NCBI RefSeq assembly: GCF_003347495.1
Contig: NZ_QCXY01000001.1
Location: forward strand, 1,240,001 to 1,304,000
Reading direction: 5' to 3'
Origin: Pleomorphovibrio marinus
GTDB taxonomy: Bacteria > Bacteroidota > Bacteroidia > Cytophagales > Cyclobacteriaceae
Length of the DNA: 64,000 bases
Part shown: in pieces, positions 36,601 to 45,804 of the stretch
How the letters are laid out: each line of letters opens with the position of its first letter
How positions within the stretch are numbered: the stretch's first letter is position 1
Program-made: the position numbers and the translations under genes
Notes under the pieces: generated by a model
What the model was told of the DNA's origin: nothing
Database searches by the model: none
The model's input: the letters and a program-made list of their open reading frames with translations, nothing else

Positions 36601-38914
36601 CCTGGACCTGCTCATTAACACTCCCGCAGGAAAAGAAAAATGGATACGGTGTATGGGCAAATGCGAACGGGTAAATAATAAATGCACAAAAATATACGGC
36701 AGTTATCAAGACATTCACGCGGCCAAAGCTAATGAGCTTAGGGTAAAGGAAATACTGGATAGTATTTCAGATGCCTTTTATGCCGTTGACGCTGATTGGA
36801 ATTTCACCTACTTCAACCGTGAAGCCGAAAACCTTCTCAACAAGAGCGCGGAAGAAGTTCTCGGCCGAAATATTTGGGAAATTTTCTCACCTGCCAAAGG
36901 GACTTACTTGGAGGAGGTGTACAGACGTGTAGCCTCATCTGGCCAATCTGAAAACTTTGAATATCTCTACCCGGGAAACGGGGCATGGTATGAAGCAACG
37001 ACATACCCTTCCGGTGGTGGTATATCCTCTTATTTTAAAAACATTGACGAACGCAAAAAGGCCGCCCAGGAGCTTGAAAGAGCTTATCGAGAAAGAAGTA
37101 ATATTTTGGAAAGTATTTCAGATAACTTCTATGCTCTTAATAGTCAATTTGACTTTTCTTATATGAACGAGAGTTGTGCGAAACTCTTGCAGATTGAACA
37201 GGGTGATATTTTTGGTAAGAATTTGTATGAAGAGTTTCCAGAAATTAGAGGTACTGAATTTGAATTTCAACTTCTTCAATCTCAAAGAACCAATAAGGCT
37301 GTTATGTTTGAGTTTTATTATGAACCTTTTCAGCGTTGGTTCAGTGAAAGGATTTATCCCACCCATGAAGGCTTTTCTATTTATTTCTTTGATGTTACAG
37401 ATGTGAAAGAGGCCGAAAAAGCAATTCTTGTTACTAATGAGTTGCTAGCCAAGTCCAATGAAGAGAAAACGAATATTTTGGAAAGTATCGGGGATGCTTT
37501 TTTTGCAATAGATGAGCAGTGGACAGTAACCTACTGGAACAAGCAGGCGGAAACGATTTTAGGTAAGCTAAAAGAAGATATAGTAGGCAAAAACTTATGG
37601 AAGGAATTCCCCGATGCCATTGACACCGATTTTTACAGGCAATACCACCGGGCTATGGAAACAGGTAAAGCCGTGAATTTTGAGGAGTACTATCCCACCC
37701 TGAACATTTGGGTAGAAGTGACGGTTTATCCATCAGAAAACGGTTTATCCATATACTTCAAAGACATTACGCTGAGAAAGGCGGCGGATATCCGGTTGGT
37801 GGCAGCCAACGAACGCTTTGAATTGGTTACAAAAGCTACGAACGATGCCATTTGGGACTGGGATATAGAAAATGACGTTTTCAACAGATCTGATAATATC
37901 CATAAGATTTTAGGAAATGGCGCTTCTACGAAATTGAAAAAAAGTCAATTTTGGCAAGATGCCTTTCATCCAGAAGATTTGGGGAAATTAAAGGAGAGTA
38001 TCCAAAGTGCGCTAAATGATCCTCAATCCGAGCGGTGGGAAATGGAGTATAGAGTACTTAATGAAAACGATGAAGAGTTGTCCATTATTGACAGGGGAAT
38101 TATTGTTAGAAATAAAAATGGAAAGGCCGCCCGTATGGTGGGTGCAATGACTGATTTGACCAAGCAGAAAAAGCTTGAAAAAGAATTGTTCCAACTAAAT
38201 GAATCCCTTAAAAACCACGCAAAAGAACTGGAGCGATCGAACGAAGAATTGGAGCAATTCGCCTTTATCACCTCTCATGATATGCAGGAACCACTACGGA
38301 TGATTTCCAGTTTTATGGATCAATTGAAACGGAAATATGCTGATAAATTGGATGATAAAGGGCTTCAATACATTCATTTTGCAACCGATGGAGCCAAACG
38401 AATGAAGCAGATAATTCTGGACTTATTGCTTTATTCCAGAGCCAACAGGCCTAACGAGCAGCTTGAGGAGGTAAGCCTGGATGATATCGTATCTGAATAC
38501 ACACAGTTGAGAAGAAAACTAATTGCTGAAAAGAATGCAGTTATTACATTTGATGCACTACCTATTCTACATACCTACAGGGCACCAATAACCCAGGTAG
38601 TTCACTGTTTACTTGATAATGCTTTAAAGTACGTGAAGGAAAACGTACCTCCTCGTATTGAAATTTCTACTCGCGAAAAAGAGACAATGTGGGAGTTTGC
38701 TGTAAAAGATAACGGAATTGGAATTGACAAAATGTTCTTCGACAAAATCTTTATCATTTTCCAGAGGCTGCACAACAGAAGTGAGAACGACGGCACGGGC
38801 ATCGGCTTATCCATTGCCAAGCGGAGTGTGGAGTTTTTGGGCGGGGAAATTTGGCTTGAATCCACTTTGGGAGAAGGCTCTACTTTTTATTTTACGATTG
38901 AAAAAAACAAGTAA
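33689..38914 (+). CDS. Giant multi-PAS/GAF sensor histidine kinase
   Basis: 1741 residues, no membrane segment. About eleven PAS-type domains are read in series, with one GAF domain at about 375-530. One PAS (about 255-365) is LOV-like: YANEAFTKMTGYTTDEVIG, LLQGPDSN, NYTKTGEPFWVN; but the flavin-binding Cys is Pro296 (KNPRLLQG for NCRFLQG). Three near-identical PAS units begin ILESIS/GD(A/N)F (about 1020, 1140, 1255). HisKA holds FITSHDMQEPLRMISSF, and the HATPase has DNALKY, DNGIGID and GTGIGLSIAK. It should sense several soluble signals in the cytoplasm and phosphorylate the regulator starting 10 bases downstream. Confidence 0.9.
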   Translation: MIQNQYSTLFLDQTKDLIWEVDKNLLLVYANKAYLTLMKEVTGMEKKLDTPILVEGFGEGYIEKWKAYYQRALSGESFEIEENFYDPATEEMQYGQVAFSPIRDEGGEILTVACRSTDITSIIRQKDHASRLMDASLDVFCTISEDGKFVFVSAASEVHWGYAPDELIGTAYNDLILEEDLEKTDWVAAEIVAGKEFKSFSNRYRMKNGDIAYNLWSARWDPETKLMYCVARDSKEKIEEDQRLKLLEKVINSTTDAILITEAEPLDEPGPIIVYANEAFTKMTGYTTDEVIGKNPRLLQGPDSNSEELRKLGEKLRRWESSEITVLNYTKTGEPFWVNFAVSPVANEKGWFTHWISVQRNVTEQKKQEAEKELLSQISLSFNNEVELIPAVNRLCENLHDFGKFDLIELWCPNMERTQMQLIGHSSHNKDFYELEPTETSFKKDEGLPGKVWKQGKQLLWDAKQINKNFIRKSGASTLGLQAIIGIPLTFNDELVGILLVGTKRVPGYLEQHNPVLSRLEKFIGSEINRKRLEDDLKHLYQAIPDILCIADFNGRFLNINPAGCELLGYKEEEILFHYFDEFVHPEDMDVSIGEVKKLEAGATTFQFENRYITKEGKIVWLNWSGNTSIHEGLIYASAKNITTEVQLRELNAQAGSLAKIGSWEIDLEKDTVFWSKIVHQLHETDPGTFIPNLETAINFYREDFRAQVHSSIEKSITTEVGFDFEAVIVTKKLKERWVRAIGNVEFVHGKATRLFGSFQDITDLKESELRLQSFANNLPGVAFQYFLYPDGRDELKYVTDGAKKVWGFGADSVMEDNNLVWKQIELGGEINTAKNSIKKAVETRSDWKLQWRYIMPTNELRIHAGYGSPNFLPDGTVVFNSLIIDITQEYRSEELLEQASEMAKIGSWELNLTDQENDSMYWSPMTRDILEVDDNYDPSLTGGFEFYSGEEKEKIRKAVAQLIEAGQEFDLDLLINTPAGKEKWIRCMGKCERVNNKCTKIYGSYQDIHAAKANELRVKEILDSISDAFYAVDADWNFTYFNREAENLLNKSAEEVLGRNIWEIFSPAKGTYLEEVYRRVASSGQSENFEYLYPGNGAWYEATTYPSGGGISSYFKNIDERKKAAQELERAYRERSNILESISDNFYALNSQFDFSYMNESCAKLLQIEQGDIFGKNLYEEFPEIRGTEFEFQLLQSQRTNKAVMFEFYYEPFQRWFSERIYPTHEGFSIYFFDVTDVKEAEKAILVTNELLAKSNEEKTNILESIGDAFFAIDEQWTVTYWNKQAETILGKLKEDIVGKNLWKEFPDAIDTDFYRQYHRAMETGKAVNFEEYYPTLNIWVEVTVYPSENGLSIYFKDITLRKAADIRLVAANERFELVTKATNDAIWDWDIENDVFNRSDNIHKILGNGASTKLKKSQFWQDAFHPEDLGKLKESIQSALNDPQSERWEMEYRVLNENDEELSIIDRGIIVRNKNGKAARMVGAMTDLTKQKKLEKELFQLNESLKNHAKELERSNEELEQFAFITSHDMQEPLRMISSFMDQLKRKYADKLDDKGLQYIHFATDGAKRMKQIILDLLLYSRANRPNEQLEEVSLDDIVSEYTQLRRKLIAEKNAVITFDALPILHTYRAPITQVVHCLLDNALKYVKENVPPRIEISTREKETMWEFAVKDNGIGIDKMFFDKIFIIFQRLHNRSENDGTGIGLSIAKRSVEFLGGEIWLESTLGEGSTFYFTIEKNK

Positions 38915-38924
38915 CAACATAATA

Positions 38925-39365
38925 ATGAGTACAAAAAACTTAAAATTGGCGCATATTCTACTTGTAGAAGACAACGAAGGAGACATTTTGCTTACGCTAG
39001 ACGCTTTTGAAGAAAGCAAATTTAAGACGCAAGTAAGTGTCGCCAGGAATGGCCAGGAAGCCCTAGACTTTTTAAGCAAAAAGGGGGAGTATTCAAATGC
39101 TCAAAGACCTGATTTGATTTTGTTGGACATCAATATCCCTATTTTTAATGGTCTTGAGGTTTTAGTAAAGATCAAGAAAGATGAAAGTCTGAAAAAAATA
39201 CCGGTAATTATGCTCACTACTTCCTCCAATCAAAAGGACATCGAAAAAGCATACAAAAATTACTGCAATAGCTATGTAAAAAAGCCATTGGAAATGGAAG
39301 AGTTTATGGAAGCCGTTCTAAAAATCGAAGAGTTTTGGTTACAATTAACAGTATTACCGGATTAA
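38925..39365 (+). CDS. Single-domain response regulator (Rcp1/CheY-like)
   Basis: 146 residues from ATG 38925; an earlier in-frame start would lie within the kinase gene, so it is rejected. LLVEDNEGDILLTLDAFEE is the acidic pocket, LILLDINIPIFNGLEVL holds the phospho-Asp, MLTTSSNQKDI the Thr/Ser switch and NSYVKKPLE the conserved Lys. There is no output domain. The 10-base gap from the giant kinase makes it the likely receiver. It may relay the phosphate elsewhere, as Rcp1-type regulators do. Confidence 0.9.
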   Translation: MSTKNLKLAHILLVEDNEGDILLTLDAFEESKFKTQVSVARNGQEALDFLSKKGEYSNAQRPDLILLDINIPIFNGLEVLVKIKKDESLKKIPVIMLTTSSNQKDIEKAYKNYCNSYVKKPLEMEEFMEAVLKIEEFWLQLTVLPD

Positions 39366-39391
39366 ACCTATTCCCCAGCTTCATTGTTTTT

Positions 39392-39840
39392 CTAGAAGAT
39401 GTTTGCACCATTTCGTCGGTTAACAAAAGACCCTGTTGATGCCTAATACCTATCATAAAATAATTCCTGTTTTTGGTATACCTTTTTAATTTCAAACAGA
39501 GGGAAACTCAATTTATTGAGCGTAAAATTAATTAGGGTGGTGGGATAGTAAACAAACTTTGGATCTACTCAGACTTCTTCTGATTTTGTCTATGTCATAA
39601 AAAATCCCACAAGGAAAGCTCTTTCCTTATGGGTCACTCCTACACTATCTCAACTCAAACGCTATCTACGGAACACGTACATCCCTCCATCCGCGATGCC
39701 ATACCCCGAGTTGGTAAGCGAACCGTCCTTCCTTAGGTAGAGTACCTCCTGCCCTTCTACACCGTACAACATCCCACTCAACGTTTGTGTATCTTCTTCG
39801 ACCAATTCGTCGGGGTTAAAGGTTAGCGTCAATTGCAGCA
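39392..39840. repeat. 449-bp direct repeat, right copy
   Basis: It starts CTAGAAGATGTTTGC, 27 bases after the response regulator stop, and ends within the lipoprotein gene. It matches 32646-33094, so the two copies bracket the histidine kinase/regulator pair. Confidence 0.85.
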
Positions 39841-40132
39841 CAAGGTCCTCAGGAAATCCCGGTCCCACCGGAGCCTGCACAAAATCCCCGGAAACCTGCC
39901 TGCCCAATTCAGAGTTAACCTTCACGAAGCTGCCGTCAGAACGGAAATGATAGGACTCTTCATAGTTGATGTCTGCGCCTTTTAACACCTCCTGTGTCCA
40001 AGAACTATGAATCTCTTCCAGTCTCCAATGCCCTTGAAAGTCTTGTCTTAGGTCGTCGATATCGTCCGATTGGCAAGAAAAAAAGAGGAACATTGCTGAA
40101 AGCATAGGTAATAAGGTAATTGACTTTTTCAT
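39662..40132 (-). CDS. Lipocalin-like lipoprotein
   Basis: 156 residues with signal peptide and lipobox (LFFSCQSDD, Cys about residue 20). FQGHWRLEEIHSSW is the first strand of a lipocalin-like fold, followed by SYHFRSDGSFVKV and a GMYVFRR end. A small outer-membrane lipoprotein of unknown function, different from the 7937/17201 pair but of similar plan. Its 3' third is duplicated at 32916-33094. Confidence 0.7.
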   Translation of the reverse strand: MKKSITLLPMLSAMFLFFSCQSDDIDDLRQDFQGHWRLEEIHSSWTQEVLKGADINYEESYHFRSDGSFVKVNSELGRQVSGDFVQAPVGPGFPEDLVLQLTLTFNPDELVEEDTQTLSGMLYGVEGQEVLYLRKDGSLTNSGYGIADGGMYVFRR

Positions 40133-40310
40133 AAAATAGTTTTAGTTTTTATACACGACGAGAGGAAAAGAAAAAGTGTTTCAGAAATTCTTAAAAAATT
40201 AAAATGTGATATAAAAAAAGGAGTCGGCTTTCTCTTTGCAGGTGAGTATTGGCGGGATGTGGGAATTAGGTAAAAATAACCATTGCAATTCAAATTTGAT
40301 TAACTGTTCC

Positions 40311-40772
40311 CTAATGGGCCTCTGCTATCTCCTTAAGTTTTTCCAACGCTTTGGGATACGTGGTATCGAAGTAATCCGAATGTTCGTCTGAAACATCTAC
40401 CTCCACGGTAACTTTGGTTTTCTTTCCAATTTCTTCAAAAATGTAATTCTCCTGACCTCCAGCCCATTGTTCTACCTGGGGGCCTTCTGTGAATTCCTTG
40501 TCCCCATCCAAAATCCCATAATGCTGAATGGAAACAAATTGATTGGGAATATTTTCGGCTATTCGGGCCACCATGCCACCCCGGTTGCCTTTATCGTCTG
40601 TACCGATAAAGTATATTTTTTCACCTTTTTCCCAACTGCCTTCAAAAGTTGATGTGGGATTGAACAGGGATGTCCATTGTTCATAGGTGCTTTTATTGGT
40701 CAGGCCCAGCATGACATCAACTACTTTCTCCACAGGAGCGCTGATTTCAGTTTTAAATTGTTTTCTCTCCAT
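40311..40772 (-). CDS. SRPBCC/AHSA1-like domain protein
   Basis: 153 residues. FKTEISAPVEKVVDVML at the start and TYPKALEKLKEIAE at the end are the strand and long C-terminal helix of a START-like SRPBCC hydrophobic-pocket fold. No catalytic residues. It is cytoplasmic; ligand unknown. It stands alone between divergent units. Confidence 0.8.
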   Translation of the reverse strand: MERKQFKTEISAPVEKVVDVMLGLTNKSTYEQWTSLFNPTSTFEGSWEKGEKIYFIGTDDKGNRGGMVARIAENIPNQFVSIQHYGILDGDKEFTEGPQVEQWAGGQENYIFEEIGKKTKVTVEVDVSDEHSDYFDTTYPKALEKLKEIAEAH

Positions 40773-41015
40773 TTTGATGTATTTTTAAGTTGGAATCAAA
40801 GCAGGTTGGTAGGTTAAAATTTACGAATAGAAATTGGTTTTTCATCACCTTTACTTAAGCATAGTTTTTGGTTGCTTTTTTATATGAATGAAGTTACTCC
40901 AAAATTACCACCATCTGTTCAATGCTACAGGGTGCAAAAACGACGAAATGAAGGGTGGATCAGGGCAAATTATTTAATGAATAGGTTATGCGTTTCCAGA
41001 AGTTAGCTTTTACTA

Positions 41016-41591
41016 ATGAAAAAGGGTGAAGTAAAGGAGATCTACTTGCAGAATCCAGAGGAATGGAGAACATGGCTGGAAAATAACCACGATAAAGAAT
41101 CGGGCATTAATTTAATTATGTACACCGTCGGTCATGAAATGCCCTCCATGCGATGGGAAGAAGCGGTTAAGGTGGCCTTATGTTTTGGATGGATCGATTC
41201 TACGGCCAAAAGCCTGGGAAATGGAAAGCGTCGTCAATATTTCACACCGCGAAAACCCAAAAGCGTATGGAGTGCCATCAACAAAGCCTATGTTGAAACA
41301 CTGATAGCGGAAGGGTTGATGCATGAAAGTGGTTTAAGGTCCATTGAAATCGCCAAAGAAAATGGCAGCTGGAATAGTTTGGACCATGTAGAAAATGGGA
41401 TTATTCCGGAGGATTTAGAAGCAGCCTTCAACATGCATCCTGACGCATTTCATAATTATCAGAATTTTTCACCTTCTTACCGAAAAAATTACCTGTATTG
41501 GCTAAATCAAGCGAAAAGGGAAGAAACCAGGAAAGAGCGGATCAGCGAAATAATAGACTATTGCAAAAGGAATATCAAAAGCAGAGTTTAG
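41016..41591 (+). CDS. YdeI/OmpD-associated family protein
   Basis: 191 residues. W-rich N-terminus (EWRTWLENNHDKESGINL), WEEAVKVALCFGWIDSTAKSL, RQYFTPRKPKSVWSAINKAYV and the C-terminal SYRKNYLYWLNQAKREETRKERI are the signature blocks of the YdeI/OmpD family, which has been linked to polymyxin and peptide resistance in enterobacteria. In this host the role is unknown. It appears complete. Confidence 0.85.
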   Translation: MKKGEVKEIYLQNPEEWRTWLENNHDKESGINLIMYTVGHEMPSMRWEEAVKVALCFGWIDSTAKSLGNGKRRQYFTPRKPKSVWSAINKAYVETLIAEGLMHESGLRSIEIAKENGSWNSLDHVENGIIPEDLEAAFNMHPDAFHNYQNFSPSYRKNYLYWLNQAKREETRKERISEIIDYCKRNIKSRV

Positions 41592-41737
41592 AAAAATTAT
41601 CGATCCAGCTTAGTTCAAAAATTTTTCCCGTAATTGATCACTATTTGGACAGGGGCATTTAGAATAGGTAGGTAAGAAAATACCCAAGCTGTTCGGATGG
41701 CAAGACCCTAGGTCAATCATCTGTATTTTCACATTTA

Positions 41738-42361
41738 CTATTTTACCGGCTCCCTCAAGATAGTCTTTAGCTTTTCCGGTGCTGTTTTCCTAAAATCAGA
41801 CAAATAGATCTCATGGTGCCGCCCGTTTCTATCCAATTTGTGTTTTTCTGAAAATGCCATAATCTGTCTAAGTGACTCCGGTTCATTAGCAAAGGGCCCT
41901 ATGTGCATCATTTGGATGGATTTACCTTCTGACATGGAAAAGAATTCAACCTCCTTGATAAGTTCATTTCCTTTTTTAGCATATGCGGCCTCTTTGGCAC
42001 TCTCCACATCTTCCGCGTTTACAAAATCAGGTAACCTAATCAAAAGCCTAAATTCCCATTCACTTCTCGGCACTTCGACTGGGGCGGTATCGATGGTCAT
42101 ATTGGGATAGTTAATTTCATCAAACCACCAAAGCCCCTCGAGTTTGGAAACCACAAAATCCTGACCTTTGTTTTTCATGCTAAACTTCAACGTATATGCT
42201 GAAGTGTACAGCGCTTCTATCCTTTCGGAAAAAGCCCGCCCTCCAGGCTCGCCCTTACCGCAGATGGATAGGTATTGTGCGGGTTCAATATGTACTAATT
42301 CAGGGAACGGCTTTGCCGTGAAATAGCTTTTGTACTTTTTGGTAAGGTCAAGTTTTTCCAT
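41738..42361 (-). CDS. GyrI-like small-molecule-binding protein
   Basis: 207 residues. KKYKSYFTAKPFPELVHIEPAQ, the LEGLWWFDE strand and LKTILREPVK end match the GyrI-like/SbmC fold often seen with Cxx-C-less members of Bacteroidota. It has no DNA-binding domain, so it may bind a drug or metabolite. Its start is 3 bases after the stop of the MBL-fold gene on the same strand, so they form an operon. Confidence 0.75.
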   Translation of the reverse strand: MEKLDLTKKYKSYFTAKPFPELVHIEPAQYLSICGKGEPGGRAFSERIEALYTSAYTLKFSMKNKGQDFVVSKLEGLWWFDEINYPNMTIDTAPVEVPRSEWEFRLLIRLPDFVNAEDVESAKEAAYAKKGNELIKEVEFFSMSEGKSIQMMHIGPFANEPESLRQIMAFSEKHKLDRNGRHHEIYLSDFRKTAPEKLKTILREPVK

Positions 42362-42364
42362 AAT

Positions 42365-43492
42365 TTAATTTACCTCGTTCCACCATGGTTTGAATATTTG
42401 GGTATCATCGTCAAGCCTTACTTTTTCGCCGATTATCGGCGTCAGCAAGGGTATATTGTGTTGGTTGCTAAATTTGTACACTTCTTTCAAAGGCTCATCC
42501 CAAGGGTGCATTGCCAAGGAAAACTTGGCCGAATGAACCGGCATGAGGCGTTTGGCTTGAAGTTCAATGGCAGCCTTCACCACTTCCTCGGGCTTAAAAT
42601 GGATTTCTTTCCAGGCCACGTTATATTGCCCATTATCCAAAATAACCAGATCAAAGGGCCCGTGGATCTTTCCGATTTCAGCCAAATGGGAATCGTAGCC
42701 ACTGTCCCCTCCCACATAAATTTTCCGTTTTGGAGTTTCTAATACATAAGACAACCACAGTGTATTGTTTCTAGAAAGGGCCCTGCCCGAAAAATGCCTC
42801 GCCTTTGCCGTGTGGATTTTCAGACCATCGAAATCCAACGTTTCGTCCCAATCATTTTCTATAATTACGTTTGGTGAATAGCCCCAATATTCAAAATGGG
42901 AACCCACTCCCAGGCCACAGACTACGGTCTTCACTTTGTTACGAAGAGCGACAATGGAAGTATAATCCAAATGGTCATAGTGGTCATGGCTGATTAGCAA
43001 ATAGTCGATTTCCGGAAAATCTGTAACATTATATTGGTCGGTTCCTTTGAAGGCCTTTATACTTCCAGGCACGGGGGATGCATTTCCACTCAGCACTGGA
43101 TCGACCAAAAACCTCTTGCCTTCCATTTGCATAAAATAGGAGGAGTGCCCAAACCAGACAAGGATGTTTTCCTGAAGATCCAGATTGTGAAGGTCGGTTT
43201 TGATGGATGGGATGATGTCCTTCGGTTCCGTGTTGGGATGGCTTTTAAAAAATTGGTTGTATATGATTCCTGTCATGGTGAAGCCTTCAGTCAATGTCGG
43301 CGTGTGGCTAAAATTTTCAAATTTGCCGTTTTTGAATTGCGGGGATTGTTGGATTCTGGCCAGTCTTTCCCCACTTGGGGCCTTTCCGAATGTTGGGTGC
43401 TGTAAAAACATAATCACCCCTAATACCAACAGGAGGATAATGCCAGAAAATATGATCATAATACGTTTCAATAGAGTCGGGAATCTTTTCAT
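42365..43492 (-). CDS. MBL-fold hydrolase, NAPE-PLD/UlaG-like, membrane anchored
   Basis: 375 residues. An N-terminal hydrophobic segment (ILLLVLGVIMFLQH) anchors it. VWFGHSSYFMQMEGKRFLVDPVLSG precedes YLLISHDHYDHLDY, the metallo-beta-lactamase HxHxDH site, and later GGDSGY and VHSAKFSLAMHPWDEP carry further ligands. This is the L-ascorbate-6-phosphate lactonase/NAPE-PLD-like branch. The natural substrate in bacteria is unclear. It is the first gene of a two-gene unit with the GyrI-like protein. Confidence 0.85.
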   Translation of the reverse strand: MKRFPTLLKRIMIIFSGIILLLVLGVIMFLQHPTFGKAPSGERLARIQQSPQFKNGKFENFSHTPTLTEGFTMTGIIYNQFFKSHPNTEPKDIIPSIKTDLHNLDLQENILVWFGHSSYFMQMEGKRFLVDPVLSGNASPVPGSIKAFKGTDQYNVTDFPEIDYLLISHDHYDHLDYTSIVALRNKVKTVVCGLGVGSHFEYWGYSPNVIIENDWDETLDFDGLKIHTAKARHFSGRALSRNNTLWLSYVLETPKRKIYVGGDSGYDSHLAEIGKIHGPFDLVILDNGQYNVAWKEIHFKPEEVVKAAIELQAKRLMPVHSAKFSLAMHPWDEPLKEVYKFSNQHNIPLLTPIIGEKVRLDDDTQIFKPWWNEVN

Positions 43493-43705
43493 TAATGCAA
43501 ATTTACCTAAAGTACAAATACCATCAGTTTGATCCTACAAAATCAGAAGACTTACAACACAACCAACTGATCGATAACCGGCCTACCATCGTAAATCCAT
43601 TCGTGTGATCTAGGAACCCATGATTGAACACCTGACTTAACACTAAACAAATTAATTTGCTTAGCTTTAAACATCTATCACACATTCATTCTCCTTGTTT
43701 CTGAA

Positions 43706-44647
43706 ATGACCTTACTCAATTGCAATATTCGACAATGGTTTACCTTGATCATGCCTATTCCCCTATTACTATTTTTTCCAATGGGAACAGACGCACAGCC
43801 TACCATCAGCTTTACTTTTGACGATGGGATTACGGGAGACATGCCAGGTTTCAACTTTGAAGAATGGAATACCATGTTATTGGGGCATTTGGACAATGCC
43901 GGGTTAAAGGCAGTCTTTTTTGTTACGGGTGCTAATAAATTGGATGAAAAAGGGCGGTTTTTGCTAAACAGTTGGGATTCCTCCGGCCATATGATCGGCA
44001 ACCATACATTCACCCATCCCAACTACGGATCCGCAACTACTACCTTCGAGCAATTTGAGCAGGAATTTCTAATTACTGATACCGTTATCAACAGATTGGA
44101 TAATTACACCAAACTTTTCAGGTTTCCCTATCTCAAGGAAGGAGACACCAAAGAAAAGGTGATAAAATTCAGGGAGTTATTGGAGAATAATGGATACCGG
44201 AATGGGTATGTCACCATTGATGCTTCCGATTGGTACATCAACAGCAGATTATTAACCAGACTGAGACAAAACCAAAGCGCGGATATCGAAGCCTTCAAAC
44301 TGTATTATTTGGAGCATTTGTTTGACAGGGCAGTGTATTATGAAAACCTGTCCTTTGAGTTGACGGGGAGACACATCAACCATACCCTATTGCTTCATCA
44401 TAACTTGGCGGCAGCTTTATTTTTGGGTGACCTAATAGAAATGTTCCGATCCAAGGGGTGGAAAATCATTGATGCCGATGAAGCTTTTGATGATCCCATA
44501 TTTGGCTCAAAACCTTTAAATATCCCGGCAGGGGAAAGCCTGGTCTGGGCTTTGGCTAAGGCGTCAGGGAATTTTGAGCACCTTCTTCGTTATCCAGCAG
44601 AAGATGGGGCTTATGAAAAGGCGAGGATGGATAAATTGGGGCTTTAA
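43706..44647 (+). CDS. Polysaccharide deacetylase (NodB domain), secreted
   Basis: 313 residues with a signal peptide (LIMPIPLLLFFPMGTDAQ). TISFTFDDGITGD holds the catalytic Asp pair and GHMIGNHTFTHPN the metal-binding His pair of NodB; FRFPYLKEGD is the third motif. It probably removes acetyl groups from a periplasmic or exported polysaccharide. A broken N-terminal copy lies at 33427. It transcribes away from the MBL gene. Confidence 0.85.
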   Translation: MTLLNCNIRQWFTLIMPIPLLLFFPMGTDAQPTISFTFDDGITGDMPGFNFEEWNTMLLGHLDNAGLKAVFFVTGANKLDEKGRFLLNSWDSSGHMIGNHTFTHPNYGSATTTFEQFEQEFLITDTVINRLDNYTKLFRFPYLKEGDTKEKVIKFRELLENNGYRNGYVTIDASDWYINSRLLTRLRQNQSADIEAFKLYYLEHLFDRAVYYENLSFELTGRHINHTLLLHHNLAAALFLGDLIEMFRSKGWKIIDADEAFDDPIFGSKPLNIPAGESLVWALAKASGNFEHLLRYPAEDGAYEKARMDKLGL

Positions 44648-44890
44648 AGGAAAATTCTAACTGATTTATCAGACTCATAATCTAGAAATAACTTCGGTAA
44701 AAATTAAAAGATATCGCAACGAATTTTTTTAGATCTTAACACCTCTCGATGGGGTTAAAAAAGATATTGATGGATTTTTGATACTTGGATCAACATTTAA
44801 ATTTTTTAATTACTCCACCATGTAGCATTCGGGGATGCAGATTCGTCATGGTTTCAAGTATCAAATAATTTTATATAAACTCAATATTAC
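44648..44890. other. Intergenic DNA
   Basis: AT-rich, no gene or clear signal before repeat copy 5. Confidence 0.3.
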
Positions 44891-45049
44891 ATGAAATCGA
44901 GCCTGTCCTGACGGCAGTCAGGGCATGACGAGCACGTCACACACTGGGATGATTATCGTTGCGAGATTCCCCCGAAGCGAGTTCCCCGAAACAAGTTCGG
45001 GGCAGGCAGGGGCAGGCTATATGGCCTTTAAAAAACAAATTATAATCAT
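44891..45049. repeat. Start-codon-associated dispersed repeat, copy 5
   Basis: Same length and order as copy 1 (159 bp from ATGAAA to ATGAAA): ATGAAATCGAGCCTG, GCGAGATTCCCCCGAAG, CCCCGAAACAAGTTCGGGG, GGCAGGCAGGGGCAGGC, and tail AAACAAATTATAATC. It ends exactly at the start codon of the next gene. Confidence 0.8.
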
Positions 45050-45661
45050 ATGAAAAAGAAGCTTAATCTTTTTGTAGTGGCTGTAACCTTAATTTTGGGA
45101 AGCTGTGACGACAACCTATTAGAACACCAAAGCAGTTTTGAGAGGAGTCAAAAGGCTTGGTTTGAGTTCAAAAATGCAACCGGTAATTCCTATACTTATA
45201 CCACGACTGGAGCAAGTTGGGTAGGCGGTTCATGGAGTACTATCATTACTGTAGATAGGGGCGAGGTAATCCGTCGTTCTTTCAGCTATACTGTATTTCA
45301 AGACGTAATGAAGCCTACAACGGGATGGGATGAGGGGTCCCGGAACGACATTCTTGCTAATATGTCTTTGACTGCGGACGAGTTTGCAGGTTCATTCAAT
45401 AGGAAGCTTGAAAATGTTTTGGAGTGGCAAGAAGAAGGAGAAGCACTGGGTTCGCACGACCCTTCTGTGGCTGCAGAAATGATGACGCTAGATGCGATTT
45501 ATGACCTTTCTGCCTCTAATTGGTTGGTCAGGAGGGAAAATAGACATATATATTTTGAGGCTCACAATAACGGCATGATATCACTATCGGGTTTTGTTCC
45601 TAACAATTGCCAGGACGATTGTTTTATAGGTATCAGGATTGTAGAAATTGCAGCTTTGTAG
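45050..45661 (+). CDS. Lipoprotein of unknown function
   Basis: 203 residues with signal peptide and lipobox (LILGSCDDN, Cys about residue 19). The mature part has SYTYTTTGASWVGGSWSTIITVDRG, a beta-rich pattern with YTY repeats, then an acidic helical EWQEEGEALG segment and two Cys near the C-terminus (NNCQDDC). No family is recognised. Its ATG and ribosome-binding region come from repeat copy 5. Confidence 0.65.
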   Translation: MKKKLNLFVVAVTLILGSCDDNLLEHQSSFERSQKAWFEFKNATGNSYTYTTTGASWVGGSWSTIITVDRGEVIRRSFSYTVFQDVMKPTTGWDEGSRNDILANMSLTADEFAGSFNRKLENVLEWQEEGEALGSHDPSVAAEMMTLDAIYDLSASNWLVRRENRHIYFEAHNNGMISLSGFVPNNCQDDCFIGIRIVEIAAL

Positions 45662-45804
45662 GCTTTAAAAAAAATAGTAACCAAATGGATTACTTCAAAA
45701 TCTAATTCTGCAATTTTAAATTATGTGAACTATGCGCCTTTTATGGCCACAAAATAGCGATTTTTTTCACCAAATAGTCCACATTGCACACGTAGGTTTT
45801 GATG

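Noticed and set aside
38718-38924. Longer 215-residue form of the response regulator
   Set aside because: The extra part lies within the kinase gene and adds no known domain; the ATG at 38925 gives a normal CheY-like length.
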